DNA of 48,593 bases from Nitrospirota bacterium. Lineage in GTDB: Bacteria; Nitrospirota; Thermodesulfovibrionia; Thermodesulfovibrionales; Dissulfurispiraceae. Below the pieces are notes generated by a model that searched no databases, was not told the DNA's origin, and was given only the letters and a program-made list of their open reading frames with translations. Location of the stretch: positions 1 to 48,593 of the forward strand of contig JADFXU010000016.1 of the NCBI GenBank assembly GCA_015233365.1. Direction: 5' to 3'. Numbering within the stretch: the first letter of the stretch is position 1; each line of letters opens with the position of its first letter. The position numbers were made by a program, and so were the translations under genes. Below, in pieces: positions 41,779 to 48,593 of this stretch.

Positions 41779-43101
41779 ATGGAACAAGCGGATTGTATTG
41801 TTTTCGGCGAGCACATACTCACTATGAACGACCGTCTGGACATTGTTCATGACGGAGCGGTAGTTGTGAGGGGAGGCGTGATTGCAGAAATTGACAGCGC
41901 TGAGAATATTCGCAGGAAATATTCATCAGCATGCAGCGTGGGGGGGCAGGGCAGGCTTGTGCTGCCGGGATTTGTCAATTCGCATACGCACGCGGCCATG
42001 GTGTTTTTCAGAGGACTTGCGGACGATCTTCCGCTGAAAGACTGGCTGGAAAAACATATATGGCCTGCTGAAATGCGGTTTCTCAATCCTGAATTCGTAT
42101 ATGATGCCGTGATGCTGGCCGGTCTGGAGATGCTGAAATCAGGCATTACTACGTTCAATGATATGTATTTTTTCGGTGACAGCACTGCCAGGGCATCGAA
42201 GCAGCTCGGAATACGTGCGTTCCTGGGCGTGGGTATTGTGGACTTCCCTACTATGACTGCCAAGACTGTCGATGAATATATCGGCAATGCCGACCGTTTC
42301 ATCGACGCCTGGAAAGGAGATCCCCTGATCACTCCCTGCATTGCGCCGCATTCCGCTTATGCCTGCTGCACGCAGACCTTGAAGCGGGTGAAAGAGCTGG
42401 CTGACCGTAGAAACGTTCTGACCACCATACATCTGTCTGAAACAGAGTGGGAGGTAGCTCAGCTTGTCGGCTCTTATGGAAAGAGGCCGGTCGAGTATCT
42501 CGAAAGTATAGGGTTTCTCGGCAACAGGCTGCTTGCCGCGCATTGTGTGTGGGTCGATGACCGGGAAATAGACCTCCTTGCCCTGAGGGGTGTTGCAGTT
42601 TCACACTGCATTGAGAGCAATCTGAAACTCGCGTCGGGTATCGCCCCTGTTCCTAAAATGCTCGCAGCCGGACTGAAAGTCGCTCTTGCCACTGATGGCG
42701 CAGCCAGCAATAATGACCTGAATATCCTCAGTGAAATGTCTACGGCTGCCAAGATACATAAGACCCTGGCAAATGATCCCACTGTTATCGATTCGAGAAC
42801 GGCCCTGTTGATGGCAACGCGGTGGGGCGCCGAGGCAATGGGCCTCGGCGGGGTGACAGGCAGTCTCGAACCCGGAATGCGCGCGGACATGATCACCCTG
42901 AACCTGCAAAAACCTCACCTGACACCTGCCTTCGATCTTTATTCACTCGTCGTCTACGCCGCAATGGCTTCGGATATCGAGGATGTTATGGTTGACGGCA
43001 AACCGGTTGTCAGGAACAGGGTGCTGCTCACAGGCGACGAGGAGGAAATATTGCAAAAGGCCCGTGAATGGGGCAGGAAAGTGTTAAGCGCTTCGACTTA
43101 G
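41779..43101 (+). CDS. Amidohydrolase of the MTA/SAH-aminofutalosine deaminase group
   Basis: 440 residues from ATG 41779 (AGGAG at 41764-41768). Metal ligands: His69-x-His71 (NSHTHAAM), His in HLSETEWEV, His in AAHCVWVDD, and Asp in LATDGAASNNDLNILSE, the pattern of MtaD/SsnA-type deaminases. It would deaminate S-adenosylhomocysteine, 5'-methylthioadenosine or 6-amino-6-deoxyfutalosine. The preceding mqnP-like gene favours the futalosine pathway, but the nucleoside salvage role is equally plausible from sequence alone. Length and domain order are typical. Confidence 0.9.
   Translation: MEQADCIVFGEHILTMNDRLDIVHDGAVVVRGGVIAEIDSAENIRRKYSSACSVGGQGRLVLPGFVNSHTHAAMVFFRGLADDLPLKDWLEKHIWPAEMRFLNPEFVYDAVMLAGLEMLKSGITTFNDMYFFGDSTARASKQLGIRAFLGVGIVDFPTMTAKTVDEYIGNADRFIDAWKGDPLITPCIAPHSAYACCTQTLKRVKELADRRNVLTTIHLSETEWEVAQLVGSYGKRPVEYLESIGFLGNRLLAAHCVWVDDREIDLLALRGVAVSHCIESNLKLASGIAPVPKMLAAGLKVALATDGAASNNDLNILSEMSTAAKIHKTLANDPTVIDSRTALLMATRWGAEAMGLGGVTGSLEPGMRADMITLNLQKPHLTPAFDLYSLVVYAAMASDIEDVMVDGKPVVRNRVLLTGDEEEILQKAREWGRKVLSAST
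42599..42664 (+). repeat. Internal copy of the terminal 66-bp inverted duplicate
   Basis: These 66 bases inside the deaminase gene are identical to the reverse complement of 48528-48593 at the end of the window. This copy is in frame and makes ordinary protein (VSHCIESNLKLASGIAPVPK), so it is the original. Confidence 0.95.
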
Positions 43102-43174
43102 CATTTTTTCTGTAAATTACTTATAATTCTTATTACGGGTTTTTTTGTGGCCCATTATATAAGCGGAGGATTGA

Positions 43175-45619
43175 ATGGCTTGTCCTTTTAAGGAAATAGA
43201 GAGCAAATGGCAAAATATCTGGCTCGAAAAGAAGACCTTCAGAGCTTCCAGCAACAGCAGCAAGCCCAAGTTTTACGCGTTGATTGAATTTCCTTACCCT
43301 TCTGCGGAAGGTCTTCATGTGGGGCACCCCAGAAGCTTTACCGCTATGGATATTATCGCGAGAAAAAGACGTATGGAAGGATATAATGTCCTGTTCCCCA
43401 TAGGATGGGACGCCTTTGGCCTGCCCGCTGAGAATTTTGCAATGAAGCACGGTGTTCATCCCCGCGAGTCGACAAAGAAAAATATTGCAAACTTTACCAG
43501 GCAATTGAAGATGCTCGGATTTTCTTTTGACTGGGACCGCGAGATCAATACGACAGACCCCGGTTACTACAAATGGACGCAGTGGATTTTTTTGCGCTTA
43601 TTCAAAAAAGGGCTGGCTTACAAAGCGGATATCCCTATCAACTGGTGTACTTCATGCAAAGTCGGTCTCGCAAATGAAGAGGTCGTTGAAGGCAGTTGCG
43701 AAAGATGCGGTTCTCCTGTTATCAAGAGAAATAAAAATCAGTGGATGTTAAGAATTACGGAATATGCCGACAGGCTGATCAGCGATCTGAAAGATGTCGA
43801 TTATCTTGAAAAAATCAAGACCCAGCAGATTAACTGGATAGGCAAAAGCTACGGCGCTGAGATCGATTTTCCCGTTAATACAGGTGCGCAGATCGGGAAG
43901 CGAAGATCTTTGGGGTGCCTTAAGGTATTCACAACCAGGCCGGACACCCTTTTCGGGGCTACTTACATGGTTGTTTCCCCTGAACATCCCCTACTGGAAG
44001 AACTGGTGGGCTCGATCAGCAACAGTGAAGAAGTTGCAGATTACCGTGTGAAGGCAACTTACAAGTCCGATCTTGAAAGGACCGACCTCGCAAAAGAGAA
44101 GACCGGAGTGGTGTTGCAGGGAGTCAGCGCAATAAACCCTGCGACCGGAGAGGAAATTCCTGTCTGGGTGTCGGACTATGTGCTGATGGGCTATGGCACC
44201 GGCGCTATTATGGCTGTGCCTGCACATGATGGAAGAGATTACGAATTTGCGAAGAGATTCCAATTGCCGATCAGGCAGGTTATTTCGGGCGGCGACATAT
44301 CAGTTGATGCGTATGAGGGCGACGGGCAGTTAATCAATTCCGGTTTTCTGGACGGCTTGTCCGTGCAAGAAGCGAAAGAGAAGATAGTTGAATGGCTTAC
44401 AGCCGGTAAAGTCGGCAGCAGCAAAATAAATTACAAGTTGAGAGACTGGGTTTTTTCGCGCCAGAGATACTGGGGTGAAGTTATTCCAATGGTCCAATGT
44501 GAAAAATGCGGATGGGTCCCTGTTCCGGAAAACGAATTGCCTGTTCTGCTCCCGGAAGTGAGATCGTTTATATCTCTGGTAGAAGGGAAATCCGTTCTTG
44601 AGGGGCTGACTGATTGGGTCAATACCGTATGTCCGAAATGCGGTGGATTCGCGAAGCGGGAAACGGATACCATGCCCCAGTGGGCGGGTTCATCCTGGTA
44701 TTTTCTCAGATATATTGATCCCGTGAATAATCGGGAGTTTGCTTCAGGACAAAATCTCGATTACTGGCTGCCTGTCGACTGGTATAACGGGGGCATGGAA
44801 CACACGACGCTGCACCTGTTATACTCGCGCTTCTGGCATAAGTTCCTGTATGATGAGGGCCTTGTGCCGTGCAAGGAACCCTACAAGAAACGGACATCAC
44901 ACGGCATGATACTTGGGTCGGACGGCGAAAAGATGTCGAAATCCCGCGGCAATGTCGTAAATCCGGATGATATAGCCAATGAATTCGGTTCGGATGTATT
45001 CAGGGTGTACCTGATGTTTATCGGCGCCTTTGATCTGGCGGTAATGTGGAATACGGAAGGCCTCATCGGTATCTCGCGGTTTTTAAACCGTGTCTGGAGC
45101 ACCAGGGAGAGGATCGATGACAGTATTTCTCCTGACGGTAACAGCCTCAGGCTCATGCATGCAACGATTAAGAATGTTTCTGAAAGAATTGAAAAAATGC
45201 GTTTCAACACGGCTGTTTCCGAGATAATGTCTTATACCAATGAACTTTTGGGGATGGCTTCCATACCGAAGAAAATGGTTGAAGTGCTATGTCTTCTCCT
45301 GTATCCTTTTGCGCCGCATCTGACCTCTGAAATATGGGAAAAGTCTGTAAGCAAAGACGATTGTTTAAGCGATCAGAAATGGCCTTCATATGACAGTAAA
45401 CTGATAGTTGAGGAGACTGTGACCATAGCGGTCCAGGTTAACGGCAAGTTGCGGGGGACCGTAGAAGTTGAAAAGGGGATGTCTCAGGACAGTTTATTCG
45501 AGCTTGTAAGGAACGACGTAAAGTTCGGCAAGTATATTCACGGAAATGAAATAAAAAAAATAATTCATGTTCCGGACAAGTTGCTGAATGTAGTAGTCGT
45601 AAACACAGCTAAGAGCTGA
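43175..45619 (+). CDS. leuS: Leucyl-tRNA synthetase
   Basis: An 814-residue class Ia synthetase. HIGH motif HVGH at 48-51 (EGLHVGHPRSFTAMDIIARK), KMSKS at 586-590, zinc-type knuckles CTSCKVG...CERCG and CEKCG...CPKCGG, and the editing-domain signature GYGTGAIMAVPAHDGRDYEF. The C-terminal anticodon/LeuRS-specific region ends normally (IIHVPDKLLNVVV). It charges tRNA-Leu and edits mischarged isoleucine or valine analogues. The start follows GGAGGA. Confidence 0.97.
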   Translation: MACPFKEIESKWQNIWLEKKTFRASSNSSKPKFYALIEFPYPSAEGLHVGHPRSFTAMDIIARKRRMEGYNVLFPIGWDAFGLPAENFAMKHGVHPRESTKKNIANFTRQLKMLGFSFDWDREINTTDPGYYKWTQWIFLRLFKKGLAYKADIPINWCTSCKVGLANEEVVEGSCERCGSPVIKRNKNQWMLRITEYADRLISDLKDVDYLEKIKTQQINWIGKSYGAEIDFPVNTGAQIGKRRSLGCLKVFTTRPDTLFGATYMVVSPEHPLLEELVGSISNSEEVADYRVKATYKSDLERTDLAKEKTGVVLQGVSAINPATGEEIPVWVSDYVLMGYGTGAIMAVPAHDGRDYEFAKRFQLPIRQVISGGDISVDAYEGDGQLINSGFLDGLSVQEAKEKIVEWLTAGKVGSSKINYKLRDWVFSRQRYWGEVIPMVQCEKCGWVPVPENELPVLLPEVRSFISLVEGKSVLEGLTDWVNTVCPKCGGFAKRETDTMPQWAGSSWYFLRYIDPVNNREFASGQNLDYWLPVDWYNGGMEHTTLHLLYSRFWHKFLYDEGLVPCKEPYKKRTSHGMILGSDGEKMSKSRGNVVNPDDIANEFGSDVFRVYLMFIGAFDLAVMWNTEGLIGISRFLNRVWSTRERIDDSISPDGNSLRLMHATIKNVSERIEKMRFNTAVSEIMSYTNELLGMASIPKKMVEVLCLLLYPFAPHLTSEIWEKSVSKDDCLSDQKWPSYDSKLIVEETVTIAVQVNGKLRGTVEVEKGMSQDSLFELVRNDVKFGKYIHGNEIKKIIHVPDKLLNVVVVNTAKS

Positions 45620-45710
45620 GAGACCGGAGTCAAAGAAGAATAATCCTTAAATTATTTTTTTGCTCTTAGCTCCTGGCTCGGGACTCTTAGCTGGTAAAAT
45701 GGGGGGAGCC

Positions 45711-47339
45711 ATGTCACATACATTCGCAGATGCGGGGGCATGCTGGAAAGAACTGCTGTCAGGGCCGTCCCGGGCTGGCGAATTGATTGCCGCTGTTAAA
45801 AGATTTGCGGAAGAAAACACACGTCCGGCAACAATTGTTTTCGGCACCTCGGGATGGAGAGGGGAAATAGGCAGCGACTTCACTTTCAACAATGTGCGCA
45901 TTGTCATATCTGCGATAATAGAGATGTTCAAAAGCGGCGGCGAACCCGTCATGCAGGCCCTCGGAGTAAGGAATTTCGATGAGGTGCGGAACCGCGGGAT
46001 CATTGTGGGACACGATAACCGGCTTCTCGGTCCTGAGTTCTCTATGGAAATCCTCGGATATCTTCAGGAGGAACGGATCAGGACATGGTACGCAGGCGAG
46101 GCCACGACTCCCGAATTCTCGGCAGGGATTGAAATGCTGCATGCCGCGTGCTCGATTAATCTGACGCCGTCTCATAACCCCGCCAATTACTCGGGTCTTA
46201 AATTCAATCCTTCAGACGGAGGACCCGCGGGTACGGAGATTACTTCAAAGATAGAAGAGATAGCTGACGGAATGATGCGCCGGGGAGCGATACTTCCATC
46301 CATCAAGGTCCGGCATATGGAGCGCGTGGACCTTACCGCCCTTTATCTGTCTTTTATTACCATGCGTAAAACATTGGATATCGAGAGGATCCGTGATTTT
46401 ATAAATAAGGGTGACTGTACTATATGCATTGACAACGTCCATGGCGCTACGCGGGGTCGTATGGAAAAGATCCTCTGCGACAGCAGCAAAATTGTTTACC
46501 TGAGGACCGAAGATAATGTTCTCTTCGGCGGCATCGCCCCTGAGCCCTCCGAGAAAAATATGGCGGGGGTGGAAGCCGTTTTAAGGAAGAGCAGCAGTGC
46601 CCTGAAACTCGGGGTGATTATGGACCCTGATGGCGACCGTATCAGGTACAGTGACGGGTCCATGCAGATACCGATGAATTATTTCGGCGCAATGGCGCTG
46701 CACTTCTTACATGTACATAAGGGGATACGGGGCGTTGCAGCAAAATCGGTGGGTACAAGCAATTTAGTTAACGCCATCGCCGGACAACTTGGTATTCCTA
46801 TCAAAGAGACGAAGGTGGGATTTAAAAATTTCAGGCCCTATTTGATGGGGAACTCTGAAGAAAGAGCGATAGTAGCTTTTGAAGAGTCCGACGGCATATC
46901 CGGGTATAACAATACCCTGGAAAAAGATGCCTTGTTCGGACTGCTCCTGGCAATCGAAATGATGGCGGTGACAGGGAGGAATTTGAGCGATTACCTCAAT
47001 GACCTTATGAATGAGTTCGGACGGTTTTATCCGGACCGGTCGGGTATAGCGGTGGACCGTTCCTTGGTGGGGGAGCCTCTGCAACAGAAGCTTTCGGTAA
47101 TACGGGAGAAATACGGGAAGGGAACTGTTACGCAAATCGGGGGGAAAACCAGAACAGTTAAAGACCTGATCACAGTAGACGGCACCAAGGTTGTTTTTGA
47201 CGACGGATCGTGGCTGATGATAAGGCCGTCCGGAACAGAACCCAAGGTCAGATTTTATATAGAGTCGCGTACCATGGAAGGGAAACAGGCCATATTTGAA
47301 GCAGCGGAGCGGATTACAAGAGAGGCCTTGGGCGTGTGA
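45711..47339 (+). CDS. Phosphohexomutase (phosphoglucomutase/phosphomannomutase family)
   Basis: 542 residues from the ATG at 45711 (GGGGGGAG upstream). Alpha-D-phosphohexomutase signatures: FGTSGWRGE at the N-terminus, phosphoserine loop LTPSHNP with Ser154, metal loop MDPDGDR, sugar loop FEESDGISGYN, and phosphate-binding RPSGTEPKVRFY. It interconverts glucose- or mannose-1-phosphate and 6-phosphate, fitting glycogen and cell-wall sugar supply. Longer than the 450-residue PMM type, so closer to the PGM type. The reading frame extends upstream to 45660 but lacks an RBS there; the GTG start of the next gene overlaps its stop codon. Confidence 0.93.
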   Translation: MSHTFADAGACWKELLSGPSRAGELIAAVKRFAEENTRPATIVFGTSGWRGEIGSDFTFNNVRIVISAIIEMFKSGGEPVMQALGVRNFDEVRNRGIIVGHDNRLLGPEFSMEILGYLQEERIRTWYAGEATTPEFSAGIEMLHAACSINLTPSHNPANYSGLKFNPSDGGPAGTEITSKIEEIADGMMRRGAILPSIKVRHMERVDLTALYLSFITMRKTLDIERIRDFINKGDCTICIDNVHGATRGRMEKILCDSSKIVYLRTEDNVLFGGIAPEPSEKNMAGVEAVLRKSSSALKLGVIMDPDGDRIRYSDGSMQIPMNYFGAMALHFLHVHKGIRGVAAKSVGTSNLVNAIAGQLGIPIKETKVGFKNFRPYLMGNSEERAIVAFEESDGISGYNNTLEKDALFGLLLAIEMMAVTGRNLSDYLNDLMNEFGRFYPDRSGIAVDRSLVGEPLQQKLSVIREKYGKGTVTQIGGKTRTVKDLITVDGTKVVFDDGSWLMIRPSGTEPKVRFYIESRTMEGKQAIFEAAERITREALGV

Positions 47340-47626
47340 ACTGTTTGGGTCGATACCTTAAGCGCCTCTTTGCTGCCAATAGGGACTTTATTTTTAAAGA
47401 GACCGTTGCTGCAAACGGTGTCATGGCACTGCTTATGAAGAACCGAAACACCGGCGAGCGGTGGACAAGGGACGAACGAAAACAGCTCAGGATGTACTTT
47501 CTCAGCTTATCTCTGCTCGTTCCGGCGCTGATTGTTTTTTTGCTGCCTTTTGGGGCCGTAATGCTGCCTATCCTTGCAGAGGTGCTTGACCGCAGAAAAA
47601 CACCGAGAAACCATAATACGCTATAA
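47336..47626 (+). CDS. Small LETM1-like membrane protein
   Basis: 96 residues, GTG start overlapping the upstream stop (GTGA). The C-terminal part, RWTRDERKQLRMYFLSLSLLVPALIVFLLPFGAVMLPILAEVL, resembles the hydrophobic core of LETM1-like domains, with a helix (about 50-80) and a basic tail. The N-terminus is basic and amphipathic. LETM1 domains bind membranes and ribosomes in mitochondria; bacterial short forms are uncharacterised. Its 3' end overlaps recR by 6 bp on the other strand. The family call is moderate. Confidence 0.65.
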   Translation: MNCLGRYLKRLFAANRDFIFKETVAANGVMALLMKNRNTGERWTRDERKQLRMYFLSLSLLVPALIVFLLPFGAVMLPILAEVLDRRKTPRNHNTL

Positions 47627-48208
47627 CGTTCTTCTTCCTTCCAGCGATTTGGCCAGAGTTACCTCGTCGGCGAATTCTATATCGCTGCCTATAGGCAGAC
47701 CATAAGCAATCCTCGAAATGCCGGCACCCGACTGCCTCAGCATCTCTGTTATATATTGGGCCGTCATTTCCCCTTTTGTATTGGGATTGGTAGCCAGAAT
47801 TATTTCCTGTATGCCCCCGGATTGCACCCTTTGGGCAAGTTCCAGGATTTTTAATCTGTCGGGAGTAATTCCGTCAAGGGGTGAGAGTGCACCGAGAAGT
47901 ACATGATAAAGGCCATTGTAGCTTCTCGTCCTCTCCAGGGCAAGTATGTTGCTGGGTTCCTCCACAACACAGATTCTGCTCCTGTCGCGTGAAGGGTCGC
48001 TGCATATTTCGCAGGGATCGTCGGCAGTGATATTGAAGCAGACTGAGCAGAACTTTGCATTCTCCTTAACATCGGTAATGGCATCGGCTATAGCCTTTGC
48101 CTCGTTAGCAGGCATGGTGAGTATAAAAAATGCAAGCCGCTGGGCACTCTTCCTGCCGATGCCGGGCAACCTGGTAAGCTGGGATATAAGGTTTTCGATT
48201 ATACTCAT
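47621..48208 (-). CDS. recR: Recombination mediator protein RecR
   Basis: 195 residues. N-terminal helix-hairpin-helix (RLPGIGRKSAQRLAFFIL), C4 zinc finger (CSVC...CEIC), and a Toprim domain (VVEEPSNILALERT ... ATNPNTKGEMTAQYI). Loads RecA onto gapped DNA with RecF/RecO. The start overlaps the stop of ybaB (ATGA), the classical recR neighbour order. Confidence 0.97.
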   Translation of the reverse strand: MSIIENLISQLTRLPGIGRKSAQRLAFFILTMPANEAKAIADAITDVKENAKFCSVCFNITADDPCEICSDPSRDRSRICVVEEPSNILALERTRSYNGLYHVLLGALSPLDGITPDRLKILELAQRVQSGGIQEIILATNPNTKGEMTAQYITEMLRQSGAGISRIAYGLPIGSDIEFADEVTLAKSLEGRRTL

Positions 48209-48534
48209 TTCCCAAACAGATTGCCCAAGCCCCCCATGCCGGGCAGTTGCATGCCCATAGTGAGTTTCGACATTTCATCGTTTACCATTTGTTGTGCCCT
48301 GCGGAGTGCTTCGTTTGCAGCGGCAAGTATCAAATCCTGAAGCATTTCCACATCGTCGGGGTTGACCACATCTTTCTCTATTTTTATGGAAATAAGTTCT
48401 CCCCCCCCATTTGCCACGACTGTAATCATCCCGCCGCCTGCAGTGGCCTCGACAGTCCGTTTTTTTGCTTCCTCCTGCATTCGCTGCATCTCGGTTTGCA
48501 GCTTCTGTGCCTCGCGCATTATATCGCCGAGCAT
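48205..48534 (-). CDS. ybaB: YbaB/EbfC nucleoid-associated protein
   Basis: 109 residues: helix (MLGDIMREAQKLQTEMQRMQEEAKKRTVEATAGGG), beta core (ISIKIEKDVVN) and the C-terminal helix (ALRRAQQMVNDEMSKLTMG), ending in GMQLPGMGGLGNLFGK. It binds DNA as a dimer. Usually located between dnaX and recR; upstream of the start codon the sequence switches to the duplicated deaminase segment, so the dnaX neighbour cannot be confirmed here. Confidence 0.95.
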   Translation of the reverse strand: MLGDIMREAQKLQTEMQRMQEEAKKRTVEATAGGGMITVVANGGGELISIKIEKDVVNPDDVEMLQDLILAAANEALRRAQQMVNDEMSKLTMGMQLPGMGGLGNLFGK

Positions 48535-48593
48535 TTTAGGAACAGGGGCGATACCCGACGCGAGTTTCAGATTGCTCTCAATGCAGTGTGAAA
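48528..48593 (-). repeat. 66-bp inverted duplicate of an internal deaminase segment
   Basis: Reverse-complemented, these bases equal 42599-42664 exactly. The identity begins just at the ybaB start (AAAATGCTCG) and runs to the window end. It encodes nothing new; see the findings for the assembly interpretation. Confidence 0.95.

Noticed and set aside
45606..45700. Inverted repeat AGCTAAGAGC/GCTCTTAGCT between leuS and the phosphohexomutase gene as a terminator
   Set aside because: Arms are about 50 bp apart and A/T-rich filler separates them; looks like simple-sequence repeat text rather than a terminator.
1..48593. CRISPR array, prophage or integron
   Set aside because: No regularly spaced repeats, no cas, integrase or phage structural genes; repeats seen are individual palindromic elements.

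Overview
The window looks like a 48.6 kb stretch of a bacterial chromosome, probably a metagenome-assembled contig. No marker gene fixes the taxonomy. The gene mix suggests a Nitrospirota- or deltaproteobacteria-like, facultatively microaerobic organism: HcpR-type control of a hybrid cluster protein, a rubrerythrin with a ferritin-like partner, an A2-type haem-copper oxidase, GH57, a futalosine-type menaquinone gene pair, and many small palindromic elements. This placement is inference. No CRISPR array, integrase, transposase or phage gene was seen.

Layout. 1-3.7 kb: a stress/sulfite-export operon (USP-like protein, TauE/SafE permease, PF09608-like membrane protein, tandem UspA, single UspA). 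3.8-5.6 kb: hydroxylamine reductase/hybrid cluster protein behind a perfect HcpR/FNR-type palindrome. 5.7-6.0 kb: what appears to be the wreck of a sulfite dehydrogenase (SorA-SorB) locus, with three fragments in three frames. 6.0-7.5 kb: HtrA/Deg protease. 7.5-16.3 kb: a terminal oxidase cluster with its own sigma70-like promoter (Tat metallophosphoesterase, soluble CuA cupredoxin, SCO protein, oxidase subunits I, III, IV and II-cytochrome c, haem O synthase, GT39 transferase, DUF202). 16.4-19.8 kb: thioredoxin-like protein, small secreted proteins, ATP-dependent PEP carboxykinase and tRNA-Ser(CGA). 20-22.5 kb: a von Willebrand A protein and a membrane coiled-coil protein. 22.5-24.7 kb: a LysR regulator diverging from an orphan, leaderless tungstate-type binding protein, with two mobile repeats between them.

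24.9-33 kb, mostly minus strand: TPR protein, omega-amidase-like hydrolase, response regulator, a 1137-residue hybrid kinase with an N-terminal Rossmann domain and a degenerate GGDEF, then a SprT-like protease convergent with a CCA-adding-type enzyme. 33.5-34.6 kb: ferritin-like protein plus rubrerythrin. 34.7-40.5 kb, minus strand: GH57, FtsB/DivIC, enolase, dihydrolipoamide dehydrogenase, GcvH. 40.7-48.5 kb: MqnP/UbiA, amidohydrolase, LeuS, phosphohexomutase, a LETM1-like small protein, and recR-ybaB on the minus strand.

Themes. Most protein-coding genes are ordinary housekeeping or respiratory genes. The most notable signals are (i) the decayed sulfite dehydrogenase beside an intact sulfite-export-type operon, (ii) at least six kinds of palindromic, MITE-like elements, one with 8-bp target duplications and one lying in frame inside a glycosyltransferase gene, (iii) the Rossmann-domain sensor kinase, and (iv) a 66-bp inverted copy of an internal deaminase segment at the very end of the window, which is probably an assembly artefact.
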